A stretch of 64,000 nt of DNA. It comes from Bacteroidales bacterium. GTDB lineage: Bacteria > Bacteroidota > Bacteroidia > Bacteroidales > UBA932. This document shows positions 44,353 to 53,096 of the stretch, in pieces. Every line of letters begins with the position of its first letter. The first letter of the stretch is position 1. A program made the translations under genes and the position numbers. The stretch spans positions 39,756 through 103,755 of the forward strand of contig JAGAFU010000023.1 in assembly GCA_017627955.1 (NCBI GenBank), read 5' to 3'. Under the pieces are notes generated by a model, which did no database searches, was not told the DNA's origin, and worked only from the letters and a program-made list of their open reading frames with translations.

Positions 44353-46710
44353 CTAGAAGTACTCCTCAGTGGTGTCGTTAGCGGGCTCGGGACGGTCCTT
44401 CGGGCCATTATTGTGGCCGAAGTTCCTGCGCTCGCCGCCACGACGCTCGTCACGGCCACCGCGACGGTCGTTTCCACCACGACGCTCTCCGCCAGCATGA
44501 CGGTCGCCACCATTACGGCGCTCTCCGCCATTACCGTTACCTCCGTTTCTGCGAGGCGCGCGGCTCGGCTCCGTGTAGCCTTCCGGCTTGGGCTGGAGAG
44601 CCCTCATCGAAAGCCTCATCTTGCCGGTCTTCTGGTCGATCTCAAGCAGCTTGACATCAACTTCCTGTCCGACAGCGAGAACATCCTCGACATTCTCAGT
44701 CTTGTTCCAAGCGATCTCGGAGACATGGAGAAGGCCTTCCTTGCCAGGAAGAATCTCAACGAACGCTCCGAACTCAAGGATGGAGACGATCTTGCCGTGA
44801 TAAGTCTGGCCGACCTCGGGAACAGCGCAGATGCCCTGGATCCAGTCATAAGCTTTCTTCATGGCCTCGGCGTCGTTCGTGGCGATGTCCACGACACCCT
44901 TTCCGTCAACCTCGTCAATGTTCACGACAGCACCGGTCTCGGCCTGGATCTTCTGGATGGTCTCGCCACCCTTTCCGATGACAGCACCGATGAACTCCTT
45001 GGCGATCTCGAAGGAGATGATCCTCGGGACGAACGGCTTGTAATCCTCACGAGGCTTGTCGATGCACTTCATCATCTCACCCATGATGTGCATCCTGCCC
45101 TCATGAGCCTGCTTCAAAGCCTTGGCAAGAACATCATAAGAAAGGCCATCGACCTTGATATCCATCTGGGTAGCGGTGATACCGTCCTTTGTCCCGGCCA
45201 CCTTGAAATCCATGTCGCCGAGGTGATCCTCATCACCGAGGATGTCGGTCAGGATGGCATAACGGCCGTTAGGATCCTTCTCGTCTGTGATAAGACCCAT
45301 AGCCACACCAGCCACAGGCTTGGAGATCTTGACACCGGCATCCATCAGAGCAAGGCAACCTCCGCAGATGGAAGCCTGTGAGGATGAGCCGTTTGACTCA
45401 AGAATATCAGAGACGACACGCACAGCGTAAGGGAATTCAGGGGCCTTAGGCATGACAGCCTTAAGGGCTCTGTAAGCCAGGTTGCCATGGCCGATCTCAC
45501 GACGGCCGACACTCCTCTGAGGCTTGGCCTCGCCAGTGGCGAAAGGAGGGAAATTATAGTGGAGCATGAACTGCTGGTCTCCCTGGATGAGGACCTCGTC
45601 CATCTCTTTCATGTCAAGCTTGGTGCCGAGGGTGACGGAGGCCAGAGCCTGGGTCTCTCCTCTTGTGAATATGGCAGAGCCGTGGGCGCAAGGGAGATAA
45701 TCAACCTCACACCAGATCGGGCGAACCTCAGTGGTATGACGGCCGTCAACACGCAGCCCCTCGTCGAGAACGAGGTTGCGGAGGGCCTCCCTCTGCTCGT
45801 TTCCGAAATAGCGGTCGATCATCATCTTCTTCTTCTCAACCTCTTCCTCAGTCAGGCCAAGAGACTCGATAGCCTCAGCCTTGATGGCCTCGAAGCCATC
45901 CTCGCGCTCATGCTTGGGCCTCGCGGACTTGGCAAGGGCGTAGCACTTGTCATAAGCGAAGTCGTGGATCTTCTTCTTGATCTCCTCGTCTTCCTCGTCA
46001 TGAGGATAGTCGCGCTTGTTGACGTCGGTGCCAAGCTCATGCATGAGCTCTTTCTGCACGCGGCAGTGGCGCTTGATCTCCTCGTGGGCGAACTTGATTG
46101 CGTCAAGCATCACATCCTCAGGAACTTCCTTCATCTCACCCTCGACCATCATGATGTTCTCCTCGGTGGCGGCGACCATGAGCTCAAGGTCGGCGTTCTC
46201 CATCTCTGAGAAAGTCGGGTTGATGACGAATTTGCCGTCGATACGGCAGACCCTGACCTCGGAGACTGGACCTCCGAAAGGCAGGTCAGAAGTAGCGAGA
46301 GCGCAAGATGCGGCCAGGCCGGCGAGAGCGTCGGGCTGGATGTCTTTCTCGGCGGAGATCAGGTTGACATTGACGAAGACCTCAAGGTGGAAATCGTCAG
46401 GCCACAGGGGGCGGATAGGACGATCCACAAGACGGGAGACCAGAACCTCATAGTCCGAAGGACGGCTCTCTCTCTTGAGGAAACCTCCAGGGAAACGGCC
46501 CGCGGCGTAATATTTCTCCCTATAGTCGACTGTAAGGGGCATGAAATCAGTGCCTTCCTTAACTTCTTTCGCGCAGGTGACAGTGGCGAGGAGCATTGTG
46601 CCTCCCATCTTGACCACCGCGGAACCGGCCGCCTGCTTGGCGAGCTTGCCGGTCTCGATCTCGATTACCCGACCGTCGGATAACTCGATTTTCTTTGTAA
46701 TGACGTTCAT
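44353..46710 (-). CDS. pnp: Polyribonucleotide nucleotidyltransferase
   Basis: 3'-5' phosphorolytic exoribonuclease, trimeric, part of the RNA degradation machinery. 785 residues: two RNase PH domains with a helical linker (about 1-545; [16 protein letters not shown]-like and [15 protein letters not shown] motifs seen), a KH domain with [19 protein letters not shown] (about 560), an S1 domain (about 625-695) and a tail of about 75 residues rich in Arg-Gly-Gly ([16 protein letters not shown] and similar), longer than in E. coli (711 total). RGG tails bind RNA and can drive condensate formation. Downstream of rpsO, as in most bacteria, with a terminator between them. Confidence 0.95.
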   Translation of the reverse strand: MNVITKKIELSDGRVIEIETGKLAKQAAGSAVVKMGGTMLLATVTCAKEVKEGTDFMPLTVDYREKYYAAGRFPGGFLKRESRPSDYEVLVSRLVDRPIRPLWPDDFHLEVFVNVNLISAEKDIQPDALAGLAASCALATSDLPFGGPVSEVRVCRIDGKFVINPTFSEMENADLELMVAATEENIMMVEGEMKEVPEDVMLDAIKFAHEEIKRHCRVQKELMHELGTDVNKRDYPHDEEDEEIKKKIHDFAYDKCYALAKSARPKHEREDGFEAIKAEAIESLGLTEEEVEKKKMMIDRYFGNEQREALRNLVLDEGLRVDGRHTTEVRPIWCEVDYLPCAHGSAIFTRGETQALASVTLGTKLDMKEMDEVLIQGDQQFMLHYNFPPFATGEAKPQRSVGRREIGHGNLAYRALKAVMPKAPEFPYAVRVVSDILESNGSSSQASICGGCLALMDAGVKISKPVAGVAMGLITDEKDPNGRYAILTDILGDEDHLGDMDFKVAGTKDGITATQMDIKVDGLSYDVLAKALKQAHEGRMHIMGEMMKCIDKPREDYKPFVPRIISFEIAKEFIGAVIGKGGETIQKIQAETGAVVNIDEVDGKGVVDIATNDAEAMKKAYDWIQGICAVPEVGQTYHGKIVSILEFGAFVEILPGKEGLLHVSEIAWNKTENVEDVLAVGQEVDVKLLEIDQKTGKMRLSMRALQPKPEGYTEPSRAPRRNGGNGNGGERRNGGDRHAGGERRGGNDRRGGRDERRGGERRNFGHNNGPKDRPEPANDTTEEYF

Positions 46711-46732
46711 TTAACTGCTTTTACCGCTATTT

Positions 46733-46775
46733 CAAAAAATAAAGGGATGGCCGCTTTAAGCGCACCAATCCCTTT
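46733..46775 (-). terminator. Terminator between rpsO and pnp
   Basis: On the minus strand AAAGGGAT-TGG...CC-ATCCCTTT forms a stem (46741-46775) with one bulge and an inner GCGCTT/AGCG pairing, followed by a T-rich tract. It would end most rpsO transcripts; partial read-through could feed pnp. Confidence 0.75.
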
Positions 46776-46794
46776 GAGTGTTCCTATCGTATGC

Positions 46795-47070
46795 TTATCG
46801 ACGGAGACCGAGCTCCTTGATAATGCTTCTGTATCTCTCGATGTCGGTCTTCTGGAGATAGTCCAGGAGCTGACGTCTCTTACCTACGAGGCGGAGAAGG
46901 GAACGGCGCGTCACAACGTCCTTCTTGTTCTTCTTCACGTGCTCAGTGAGGTGATTGATACGGTAGGAAAATAAAGCAACTTGACTCTCAGGTGAGCCGG
47001 TGTCTGTATTAGACTTCCCGTACTTTGCGAAAATCTCTTGCTTCTTGTCGGCTTGTAAATACTCTGCCAT
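46795..47070 (-). CDS. rpsO: 30S ribosomal protein S15
   Basis: 91 residues, normal S15 length (89). Pattern: [39 protein letters not shown], then [27 protein letters not shown], ending LGLRR. It binds the central domain of 16S rRNA early in 30S assembly. Strong promoter with -7 box at 47117-47124, terminator at 46741-46775, pnp next on the same strand. Confidence 0.97.
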   Translation of the reverse strand: MAEYLQADKKQEIFAKYGKSNTDTGSPESQVALFSYRINHLTEHVKKNKKDVVTRRSLLRLVGKRRQLLDYLQKTDIERYRSIIKELGLRR

Positions 47071-47116
47071 TTCGCAAAAAATTAATTGTTTAAACTGTTA
47101 AAAATAAATTAGCCCG

Positions 47117-47147
47117 CAAAGATAGTCATTTTTCGCGACAATGCAAG
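47117..47147 (-). promoter_or_regulatory. Promoter of rpsO
   Basis: Minus strand: -7 TATCTTTG (47117-47124), 19-bp spacer, -33 CTTG (47144-47147; one mismatch to TTTG). The leader to the ATG at 47070 is about 40 bases, long enough for S15 autoregulation. Confidence 0.6.
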
Positions 47148-47155
47148 AGACTGTC

Positions 47156-47713
47156 TTAAATCAACCTGTATTTCCTCAATTCTTTTTCTTTAAGGCGATG
47201 TCTCGGGCAAAGGCTTTCCAAAAGAGCATGGAACTCAGGGCCATGGTTGGGATGACGCAGGTGGCAAAGCTCATGGAGGATCACATAGTCCCGCAGATTC
47301 TCCGGGACTCTGACGAGATTGAGATTCAGATTGATATTCCCTTTCCGGGAACAGCTGCCCCAATTCGAGACATTGTGCTTGATCCGGACCTGGTTGTATT
47401 CGAACGAATATTTCTTCGCGAGTTCCGAGAGTCTGGCGGGCAGGACCCGCTTCGCCTCCGCCCTCATCGCCTCTATTTCCAATGGGGTCGGCACCGGTTC
47501 GTCCTTAAACTTTTCCGACTGACGATCAATCGTTTCCAAAACCCATTGACGCTTCGCCAGGAAGAAATTAAAAGCGGTTTTGTACGGCACGATCCATGGC
47601 ATGGAGACTGTCACTCCCCTGCGTGGGCTCACCCTTAAGGTAATCCTCCGGGAGCGGCGGTTTTTCCGGAAAACCACGGTTCCGATGTCAGGATCTTCGT
47701 ATACTTTCTCCAT
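47156..47713 (-). CDS. YgjP-like zinc metallopeptidase domain protein
   Basis: 185 residues, DUF45/YgjP group of SprT-like gluzincins. Zinc site HELCHLRHPNHGPEF (His147, Glu148, His151, with His157 as third ligand). Also typical are the N-terminal SRRITLRVSPRRGVTVSMPW and NWGSCSRKGNINLNLNL. No signal peptide, so cytosolic. The biological substrate is unknown. Divergent from the fucosidase gene over shared -7 boxes. Confidence 0.88.
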   Translation of the reverse strand: MEKVYEDPDIGTVVFRKNRRSRRITLRVSPRRGVTVSMPWIVPYKTAFNFFLAKRQWVLETIDRQSEKFKDEPVPTPLEIEAMRAEAKRVLPARLSELAKKYSFEYNQVRIKHNVSNWGSCSRKGNINLNLNLVRVPENLRDYVILHELCHLRHPNHGPEFHALLESLCPRHRLKEKELRKYRLI

Positions 47714-47730
47714 AGACGCTGTAAAAGTTC

Positions 47731-47750
47731 CGCGAAAATAGCTATTTTTG
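47731..47750. promoter_or_regulatory. Back-to-back -7 elements (ygjP-like / fucosidase)
   Basis: CGCGAAAATAGCTATTTTTG: plus -7 TATTTTTG (47743-47750) for the GH29 gene and minus near-match TATTTTCG (47733-47740) for the YgjP-like gene. Differs from 42308-42327 by one base. Confidence 0.55.
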
Positions 47751-47776
47751 TCTACTTATTCAGTTAAATTAACGTT

Positions 47777-49105
47777 ATGAATACATTAAAAACCATAATC
47801 GCGGCTGTTGCCCTGGCGATCTGCGCGGCGACTGCCAGCGCCCAGACATACACTCCCTCGGAGGGCAACCTGCAAGCCCGGAAAGATTTTGTGAATGAGC
47901 GTTTCGGAATATTCCTCCACTGGGGAATCTACGCTTCCTACGCCCAGGGCGAATGGTACCTCAACACCGGCAAGCTCAACAAGGACGAGTACGCCAAGGC
48001 CGCGAGCGCTTTCTACCCCATCAATTTCAATGCGGAAGAGTGGGTCAAGGCTTTCAAGGATGCCGGAGCTGGTTATGTGACAATCACTTCCCGCCACCAC
48101 GACGGGTTCTCGATGTTCGACACGAAGGCCTCCGACTACAACATCGTCAAAGCCACTCCATACGGGAAGGACGTGATGAAGGAGCTCGACCAGGCCTGCC
48201 TTAAGGAAGGACTCAACCTGCAGTTCTACTACTCCATCCTGGACTGGATCAGGGAAGACTATCCTCTGGGAGAGTCCGGACGGTTCTCCGGCCGTAAGGG
48301 AGACTCACAGGACTACGACAGCTACTTCGCTTTCATGAAAGCCCAGGTCAAGGAGCTCCTCACCCAGTACCATACCCGCGCCCTTTGGTTCGACGGCTAC
48401 TGGGACCACAAGAGGGACGCGGTTCCCTTCGACTGGAGGATGCCGGAGTTCTACGAATACATCCATTCAATTGACCCCGACTGCCTGATCTGCAACAACC
48501 ACCACATCGCCCCGATCGTCGGAGAAGACTACCAGACCTTCGAAAGGGATCTCCCCGGCAGGAACACAGCCGGATATTCCGAAGGACAGGAAGTCAGCCA
48601 GCTCATCCCGGTCGAGATGTGCCAGACGATGAATCACTCATGGGGATATAGCGTCGCCGATCAGGACTACAAGTCAGTCGGAACCTTGGTCCGCCTGCTC
48701 GCCCAATGCGTCTCGATGAACTGCAATATGCTCATGAATATCGGACCCCAGGCCAATGGGGAAATTCCGGCCGCCGCGCTTGAGCGCCTGAAGGGAATGG
48801 GAGAATGGATGAAGGTCAACAGCGAGTCCATCAAGGGCTGCGGCCCCGGCCCTATAGCCGAGCAGGAGTGGGGTGTCAGCACAGCCCCCATCGGGAACGC
48901 TAAGACATTCTACCTCCACCTGTTCAAGTCTCCCGGAGCGGTGATCGAGATCCCAGTCTCGAAAAGGGCCCGGGTGCTGAGTGTCACGGCCTTGTCCGAC
49001 GGGAGCAAGATCGCCACAAAGAAAGTTGGCGAAAGGCTTTTCGTCACTGTTCCAGGCGAGTTGCCTGCTGACTCCGACTATGTCATAAAAGTAACTCTCA
49101 AATAA
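47777..49105 (+). CDS. GH29 alpha-L-fucosidase
   Basis: 442 residues, signal peptide ending ATASAQ. GH29 barrel: FGIFLHWGIYASYAQGEWY, YVTITSRHHDGFSMFDTKASDYNIV (in parts), nucleophile Asp206 in ALWFDGYWDH, ICNNHH. A C-terminal beta domain is present but short. It removes alpha-linked fucose from host or plant glycans in the periplasm. First gene of a three-gene unit: its stop shares one base with the ATG of a TapB-like gene, which in turn overlaps the second. Promoter box at 47743-47750. Confidence 0.92.
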   Translation: MNTLKTIIAAVALAICAATASAQTYTPSEGNLQARKDFVNERFGIFLHWGIYASYAQGEWYLNTGKLNKDEYAKAASAFYPINFNAEEWVKAFKDAGAGYVTITSRHHDGFSMFDTKASDYNIVKATPYGKDVMKELDQACLKEGLNLQFYYSILDWIREDYPLGESGRFSGRKGDSQDYDSYFAFMKAQVKELLTQYHTRALWFDGYWDHKRDAVPFDWRMPEFYEYIHSIDPDCLICNNHHIAPIVGEDYQTFERDLPGRNTAGYSEGQEVSQLIPVEMCQTMNHSWGYSVADQDYKSVGTLVRLLAQCVSMNCNMLMNIGPQANGEIPAAALERLKGMGEWMKVNSESIKGCGPGPIAEQEWGVSTAPIGNAKTFYLHLFKSPGAVIEIPVSKRARVLSVTALSDGSKIATKKVGERLFVTVPGELPADSDYVIKVTLK

Positions 49106-49803
49106 TGAGGTATTTCCTTAGTATTTTGCTTCTTTCCGCCCTTTCGTTAGGGATCATCCGGGCGGAAACTCCTATCTCAAAAAACGGTTATTTCTGCGCC
49201 AAGCCAGGGACTGTCCTCCGTTATGAGCGATATGCCCCGGACGGCAAGCATTGGTGGAACCAGAGCACGAAGATCGACTCGACAGCTTTTGGGGAAGACG
49301 GGACCATTAAAGTCGGTTTCACCAGCACGGTCAAATCAATCGACGTAAAGGCTCCGATCAAAGGATCGGTCTCATCCTGTGCCTTTGTCCGCAAGGATGG
49401 CACAGTTGAGATCAACATAGCCGAAGCCGCCGCCACGGTGGCAAAGAACAGGTACTCGGCCTTCAAATTCAAGGCTTCCGGAGGCATGTCTTCCTTGTCC
49501 CCAAATGTCAAACCCGGGGACACGCTTGATGAGATTCATGGCAAAGTCGAGTGTGCCGGCATGAAACTGACCATCGACTACACCGAGAGCAAAGTGTTGA
49601 GGAGGGAGAAAGTGACTGTACCCGCCGGGACATTTGACTGCATCGTCGTGCAAGAGCGGAAGGTCGAGAAAGCCCCCCTGATGAAAAGGGACAGTATCAC
49701 TCTGACTTGGTACGCTCTCGGATACGGTTTCGTGCGCCATGACTCACTCTTACCGGATGGAAGCGTGGAAAGCTCCGAGCAACTAGTCTCCATAAGCCAT
49801 TGA
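49105..49803 (+). CDS. TapB-like (DUF3108-type) exported protein, paralogue 1
   Basis: 232 residues, signal peptide ending IIRA. Pattern: PGTVLRYERYAPDGKHWW, VNIAEAA-like centre, and VTVPAGTFDCIVVQERK followed by TWYALGYGFVRHDSLL. VPAGTFDC is the hallmark of TapB/DUF3108-like periplasmic proteins, of unknown function. About 45 percent of residues, by eye, match the next gene product, so the pair arose by tandem duplication. Starts within the fucosidase stop codon (one-base overlap). Confidence 0.7.
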   Translation: MRYFLSILLLSALSLGIIRAETPISKNGYFCAKPGTVLRYERYAPDGKHWWNQSTKIDSTAFGEDGTIKVGFTSTVKSIDVKAPIKGSVSSCAFVRKDGTVEINIAEAAATVAKNRYSAFKFKASGGMSSLSPNVKPGDTLDEIHGKVECAGMKLTIDYTESKVLRREKVTVPAGTFDCIVVQERKVEKAPLMKRDSITLTWYALGYGFVRHDSLLPDGSVESSEQLVSISH

Positions 49804-50477
49804 TATTGACGATTCTCATATTCCTCTTGGCATCCATCATGCCGGTCCAGCCCCGCGAGGCGTATTTCAACACTTCGGAAGGGACTGTCCTGACGTACGA
49901 GCGGATAGAGACAAAAACAGGCAAACGGTGGTGGAGCCACACGGAGACCGTGGATTCCGTCATAGCCACACCAAACGGAGGAGCGATTGTCCACATGACC
50001 GTGAAAATGATTCCGGACAAGAAGAAAGTCCCCATTAAGAAACCCGTGTCTTCATCAGCGGTTATCCGCCCCGACGGGACTGTCGAAGTCAACGTCGCCG
50101 AGCTCGCGGGCGAGACCGCCAATCAGAAATTCTCGGCATTCAACTTCAAGACTACCGGAGGAGTCTCCCTCCTGTCGCCAAGTCTCAAGGCGGGCGACTC
50201 GCTTAAGGATATTCACTCAAAAGTGACCTGGAAGGCGTTCAGTTACAGCATCAACTACATAAAACGGAAAGTGATCCGCGAAGAGCGGATCACTGTTCCG
50301 GCAGGAACTTTCGACTGCATAGTGCTGGAGGAATGGAAGGTCGAGAAAGGCCCTCTGTCCAATGACACCCACAGGAACCTCAACTGGTACGCCCTAGGGT
50401 ACGGACTCATCCGGCACGACACCTTCTATTCGGATGGAGTCCAAACCACAGAGTGGCTGGTCTCCGTGAAGAGATAA
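49800..50477 (+). CDS. TapB-like (DUF3108-type) exported protein, paralogue 2
   Basis: 225 residues starting with TTG (MILTILIFLLASIMPVQPREA, signal peptide). The TTG overlaps the TGA of paralogue 1 as TTGA, so re-initiation is likely; no ATG is available without losing the signal peptide. Same layout: EGTVLTYERIETKTGKRWW, SSAVIRPDGTVEVNVAEL, ITVPAGTFDCIVLEEWK, NWYALGYGLIRHDT. Probably the two proteins act together or bind related ligands. Ends 5 bp from the convergent SDR gene. Confidence 0.7.
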   Translation: MILTILIFLLASIMPVQPREAYFNTSEGTVLTYERIETKTGKRWWSHTETVDSVIATPNGGAIVHMTVKMIPDKKKVPIKKPVSSSAVIRPDGTVEVNVAELAGETANQKFSAFNFKTTGGVSLLSPSLKAGDSLKDIHSKVTWKAFSYSINYIKRKVIREERITVPAGTFDCIVLEEWKVEKGPLSNDTHRNLNWYALGYGLIRHDTFYSDGVQTTEWLVSVKR

Positions 50478-50482
50478 GACTC

Positions 50483-51322
50483 CTAAACTCCTCCGAAAGC
50501 GCTGTAGCCGCCGTCAACAGGAATCACGACGCCTGTGACGAAAGAGGAGATATCACTTAGCAGATACAGCATCGTACCGACCAGGTCTTCCGGTTCCCCG
50601 AACTTATGGGTCGGTGTGTTCGCTATGATCTTCTTTCCCCTGGGCTTCAATGCGCCGGTCTCCTCGTCAGTGAGCAGGAAACGGTTCTGGTCCGTGAGGA
50701 AGAATCCGGGGGCGATGGCGTTGCAGCGGATGCCCATCTGGGCCACGTGCACGGCGTACCACTGGGTGAAATTGTTGATCGCTCCCTTGGCCGCCGAATA
50801 CGCGGGGATCTTTGTGAGAGGGCGTATCGAGTTCATCGAGGAAATGTTCAGGACATTTCCTTTCCCGGCCTCCAGCATGTCTTTGGTGAAGATCATCGTG
50901 GCCAGCAAAGTACCCTTGAAATTAAGGTCGAACACCTGGTCGAAACCAGACAGGTCAAGGCCATAGAAAGTGTCCGTCAGGTCATCCCCGGGACTCATCT
51001 GCTCCACTTTGCTGGTGGCTTTGGGAGAGTTGCCGCCGGCACAGTTGATCAGGATGTCCACCTTGCCGAGCTTCTCATGAATCTGTTCCAGGGCGGCCTC
51101 AAGGGCAGCTTTGTCAAGGGTACTTGCGGAAATGCCAAGGCATTTGACTCCGAATTCTTTTGCGATCGCTTCACCTTTTTCCGGATTGGAAGTTGAGCGA
51201 CTGATAACGGCGAGATTGACACCAGCCTGGGCCAGCCCCCTCGTCAAAGCGGTTCCGATTACTCCGAAACCACCGGTTATCACACAATTTCGACCCTTCA
51301 GGTCATCAAATGAATATCTCAT
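50483..51322 (-). CDS. SDR-family oxidoreductase (D-mannonate oxidoreductase-like)
   Basis: 279 residues from ATG 51322 (MRYSFDDLKG); the upstream extension is not conserved. Rossmann motif TGGFGVIGTAL (16-26), NCAGG (93-97), catalytic Ser161, Tyr175 and Lys179 (YSAAKGA). The sequence PGFFLTDQNRFLL and GVVIPVDGGYSAFGGV fits the branch of SDRs annotated as D-mannonate oxidoreductase or fructuronate reductase in Bacteroidota, so a role in uronate catabolism is likely but not proven. Convergent with the TapB-like pair. Confidence 0.85.
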   Translation of the reverse strand: MRYSFDDLKGRNCVITGGFGVIGTALTRGLAQAGVNLAVISRSTSNPEKGEAIAKEFGVKCLGISASTLDKAALEAALEQIHEKLGKVDILINCAGGNSPKATSKVEQMSPGDDLTDTFYGLDLSGFDQVFDLNFKGTLLATMIFTKDMLEAGKGNVLNISSMNSIRPLTKIPAYSAAKGAINNFTQWYAVHVAQMGIRCNAIAPGFFLTDQNRFLLTDEETGALKPRGKKIIANTPTHKFGEPEDLVGTMLYLLSDISSFVTGVVIPVDGGYSAFGGV

Positions 51323-51497
51323 GGCTTTTAGTTTTCTTACCGCATAGTTACGAAAAAAGATCGAGATTTCCGATGTAATCGTGATAAACATTTTTTTCGT
51401 GAATACACTTTATATGCGTGTAATAGTTCATTCTCTTAAAGTGACCGCTCTGCCAGGCTTGCCATTATTGGCCATGATCGCATGATTTGCGGGCCGG

Positions 51498-53078
51498 TCA
51501 GCCTTCAAGGGACTTTTTCCATTCGGCCGGATTCAGGCCTGTCATCTCCTTGAAGTTACGATAGAAGGCGCTGCGAGAAGAAAAACCGCTTTCCACGGCG
51601 ATTTCCGTGACACTCATTTGAGGATTATCCTTCATCAGTTTCTGCGCGTAGCGGACACGGTAGCCGTTAATCATGTTAGAGAAATTATCACCGGAAAGGC
51701 TCTTGATGATAGCGCTGATATACGTCCTGTTGGTGGCCAGACGGGCGGCGATGTCAGTGACTCGAAGATCCGGCTGCTTGAAAAGTTCCTCTTTTTCAAT
51801 GATTTGAGCAAGTTGTTCCGTGAGTTGCAACGAGACCGGTGTGCCTTCCGTTCCCTCCACAGGAACTGACCTGTCTTTCTTCCAGATGATAAGGATTGCT
51901 CCTGCCGAGAGCAGCAGCAGGCAAATGGCAAGGATCCAGGGCAAGGGGAATACGGATTTTGACCTCGCTTCCGTGCGGAATGCCCAGATCTCCCGGCTGG
52001 TGATGAAATTTTGCGTTGAGGCGCTCTTCCCCACATTCCCGCCCGGCAACACAATGGTTCCGTCAGGGAGCAAAGCAAAAGCGTCTGGTTGCGGGAAGGA
52101 ACCCTTAATTTCCGTCAGCGTCACTTCAGCCTTGTCGCCATCGAAAATGGGATCATAACAGATGCGAGCCACGCAGACATTCCTTTCGGGGTCAAAACCT
52201 ATTGAATAGGCGCTCCGCCGGCTGCGGTCAACGGCCAGTTGACCCCAGACATAGTCCCCGGCTTCCGAGCACGCCGGAAGCGGCTGGTCTGTTTCCAGCA
52301 AGGAAAAATGTTCACCCTCTATGTGCAGGATGCCCCACTCTTGTCTTTCCCGGTGCCTTGCCAGCACCAGGAAGGCGTATTCACCGATGGAAAGGGAGGT
52401 CCCGCGAGAGACACATTCCCACTCATCCAGCAATGGTTCATGAAAAGGATCTCCGTTCAAACGGTCCACTGTGCCGTCTGATGGATTACCGTAATTATCC
52501 CGGCCGGAAAAGATAATAGCGTTGTCTTCAGAAGAAGCCAGAATCAAGGGAATGCTGCGCTGTACCGTAACCTCCTTCAAGAAAGAGAAGCCTTCTCCGG
52601 GAATATAGATTTCAACCGCGTCCGGTGCGTACCAATTGCCGCTTACCACCGCTCTTCCATCCGGTAAGGCCATGGCAGACACCCCCGACCGTTTGCGGTC
52701 CAAGACGCCTTCAGCGGTAAAACTGTGCGTGACAGGGTCGTATATTTCCACGCCCCAGCTCTGGCCGATCCCAAAGGCTTCCGCGCTGCCGCCGCCCAAC
52801 ATCACCTTCCCGTCAGGCAGAAGGGTGAAGAATCCGTGGTCGTGGGGGTATTTCATAGGAACATCATGCCACGTTCCATCCTTTAGATACCAGGTCGACG
52901 GCGACGGCAAAAATCCGTCCGTATGTCCGCCAAAGAGGGTGAGTTCCCCATTCAGGGTTATAGCGCACACCGTGTGCAGAGGCTGCGGCAGATCAGGGAA
53001 CCGCTCCGCCCCGCCGCCGGTGCTATGTGAGCAAGCGGCGGTGAGCACGGCGATCAGGATGAGGGATAAGCGCTTCAC
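51498..53078 (-). CDS. Membrane-anchored kelch-type AraC-family regulator
   Basis: 526 residues, start codon GTG. Lipoprotein-like signal with Cys17 (TAACS), then kelch-like beta-propeller repeats (about 35-360; LTLFGGHTDGF, KVMLGGGSAEAFG, GRAVVSGNWYAP, AIIFSGRDNYG, TIVLPGGNVG), one membrane helix (about 374-396, WILAICLLLLSAGAILIIW), and an AraC/XylS helix-turn-helix domain at the C-terminus (about 420-526; DIAARLATNRTYISAIIKS, VTEIAVESGFSSRSAFYRNFKEMTG). So a periplasmic sensor and a cytosolic DNA-binding domain in one chain. It follows the fimbrillin-like gene by 18 bp, with a -7-like box TATCTTTG (53084-53091) 5 bases before the start. Probably controls its own operon. Confidence 0.75.
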   Translation of the reverse strand: MKRLSLILIAVLTAACSHSTGGGAERFPDLPQPLHTVCAITLNGELTLFGGHTDGFLPSPSTWYLKDGTWHDVPMKYPHDHGFFTLLPDGKVMLGGGSAEAFGIGQSWGVEIYDPVTHSFTAEGVLDRKRSGVSAMALPDGRAVVSGNWYAPDAVEIYIPGEGFSFLKEVTVQRSIPLILASSEDNAIIFSGRDNYGNPSDGTVDRLNGDPFHEPLLDEWECVSRGTSLSIGEYAFLVLARHRERQEWGILHIEGEHFSLLETDQPLPACSEAGDYVWGQLAVDRSRRSAYSIGFDPERNVCVARICYDPIFDGDKAEVTLTEIKGSFPQPDAFALLPDGTIVLPGGNVGKSASTQNFITSREIWAFRTEARSKSVFPLPWILAICLLLLSAGAILIIWKKDRSVPVEGTEGTPVSLQLTEQLAQIIEKEELFKQPDLRVTDIAARLATNRTYISAIIKSLSGDNFSNMINGYRVRYAQKLMKDNPQMSVTEIAVESGFSSRSAFYRNFKEMTGLNPAEWKKSLEG

Positions 53079-53096
53079 TATCGCAAAGATAGCGAA

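Noticed and set aside
44344-45381. 345-codon open frame on plus, antisense to pnp
   Set aside because: Opposite to a fully conserved gene; its protein is low-complexity Thr/Ala then Leu/Asp, typical of the reverse of GC-rich codons. No start signal or family.
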